DNA of 6,658 bases, from assembly GCA_964456925.1 (NCBI GenBank), contig CAYWCX010000037.1, forward strand, positions 1 to 6,658, read 5' to 3'. Below are positions 6,270-6,658 of the stretch, piece after piece; position 1 is the stretch's first letter; every line of letters starts with the position of its first letter. Both the position numbers and the translations under genes were made by a program. A model generated the notes under the pieces. It made no database searches. It worked only from the letters and a program-made list of their open reading frames with translations, and was not told where the DNA came from. The DNA is from JBAZKK01 sp964456925 (GTDB lineage: Bacteria; Omnitrophota; Gorgyraeia; Gygaellales; Profunditerraquicolaceae).

Positions 6270-6658
6270 ATGCTTAAAATCAAACGCGCCTTAATCAGTT
6301 TGTCCGATAAAACCGGGATAATAGAGTTTGCCCGCGAATTAAATGAGTTGGGGGTAGAAATCCTTTCTACCGGCGGCACGGCAAAGTTATTACGCGAGAA
6401 TAATATACCGGTGACAGAGGTATCCAGCTATACCGGCTTCCCCGAGATGCTCGACGGCCGGGTAAAAACATTACATCCCAAGATTCACGCGGGGCTCCTG
6501 GCATTGCGGAATAACGAAGGGCACCTTAATGCCTTAAAAGCCCACGGGATCGGCCTAATCGATATGGTGGTGGTTAACCTCTACCCTTTTGAGAAAACCA
6601 CCCAGAAGCCGGGGGTTAAGATTGAAGAGGTTATCGAAAACATTGATATCGGCGGGCC
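6270..6658 (+). CDS. purH: Bifunctional IMP cyclohydrolase / AICAR formyltransferase, N-terminal part (cut by window end)
   Basis: The visible 129 codons are the N-terminal MGS-like IMP cyclohydrolase domain of PurH, which carries out the last two steps of de novo purine synthesis (AICAR to FAICAR to IMP) in the cytosol. Recognisable motifs are ALISLSDKTG (7-16), ILSTGGTAKLL (31-41), GFPEMLDGRVKTLHPKIHAG (56-75), DMVVVNLYPFE (98-108) and NIDIGG (124-129). The family is usually about 500-520 aa, so roughly a quarter is present and the formyltransferase domain lies outside the window. The ATG at 6270 has AAGGAG at 6257-6262 with a 7-nt spacer, the best ribosome binding site in the window. It follows the YchF-like gene by 24 nt and is probably cotranscribed, which may simply give it a shared promoter. 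Confidence 0.96.
   Translation, partial: MLKIKRALISLSDKTGIIEFARELNELGVEILSTGGTAKLLRENNIPVTEVSSYTGFPEMLDGRVKTLHPKIHAGLLALRNNEGHLNALKAHGIGLIDMVVVNLYPFEKTTQKPGVKIEEVIENIDIGG

Overview
The window looks like chromosomal DNA from an uncultivated Gram-negative-type bacterium. All recognisable genes lie on the + strand and are tightly packed, with mixed AT- and GC-ending codons. The gene mix (tandem Ddl-like ATP-grasp ligases, KamA-type radical SAM aminomutase, EF-G-like GTPase, YchF-derived TGS protein, purH) and the protein flavour remind me most of Candidatus Omnitrophota or a related candidate phylum. That placement is an impression from memory, not a result. No mobile element, tRNA, rRNA, CRISPR array or obvious sign of recent transfer is visible.

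Region 1 (1-245) is mostly non-coding. It may begin with the last codons of an upstream gene (stop at 60-62). A plausible sigma70-type promoter follows (TTGACA at 94-99). The region ends in a GC-rich hairpin plus T-tract (209-243) that has the form of an intrinsic terminator and stops only two bases before the first start codon. The only Shine-Dalgarno-like sequence for that gene lies inside the hairpin's 3' arm, so this looks like an attenuator or leader control element.

Region 2 (246-3436) is a three-gene operon with no spacing: two paralogous ATP-grasp ligases related to D-Ala-D-Ala ligase (stop and start codons abut), then a lysine 2,3-aminomutase-like radical SAM enzyme whose TTG start overlaps the preceding stop by 4 nt. 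The aminomutase keeps the iron-sulfur cysteines, the PLP lysine and both aspartates that select lysine, so L-lysine to beta-lysine is the best guess. The ligases have lost several hallmarks of true Ddl and differ from each other in the substrate loop. Together they suggest synthesis of a small peptide or peptide-like compound containing a beta-amino acid. The product is unknown.

Region 3 (3437-6658) is a second transcription unit driven by a near-consensus promoter (TTGACC, 17 nt, TATAAT; 3458-3486). It encodes a short EF-G-like translational GTPase (651 aa, Tyr in place of the catalytic switch II His). Thirteen bases later comes a 233-aa protein that is a collapsed YchF: the C-terminal TGS domain is intact and the GTPase/ATPase core is gone. 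After that comes the start of purH (IMP cyclohydrolase/AICAR formyltransferase), cut by the window edge. The EF-G-like and YchF-like proteins are probably both ribosome-associated. purH is a housekeeping neighbour.
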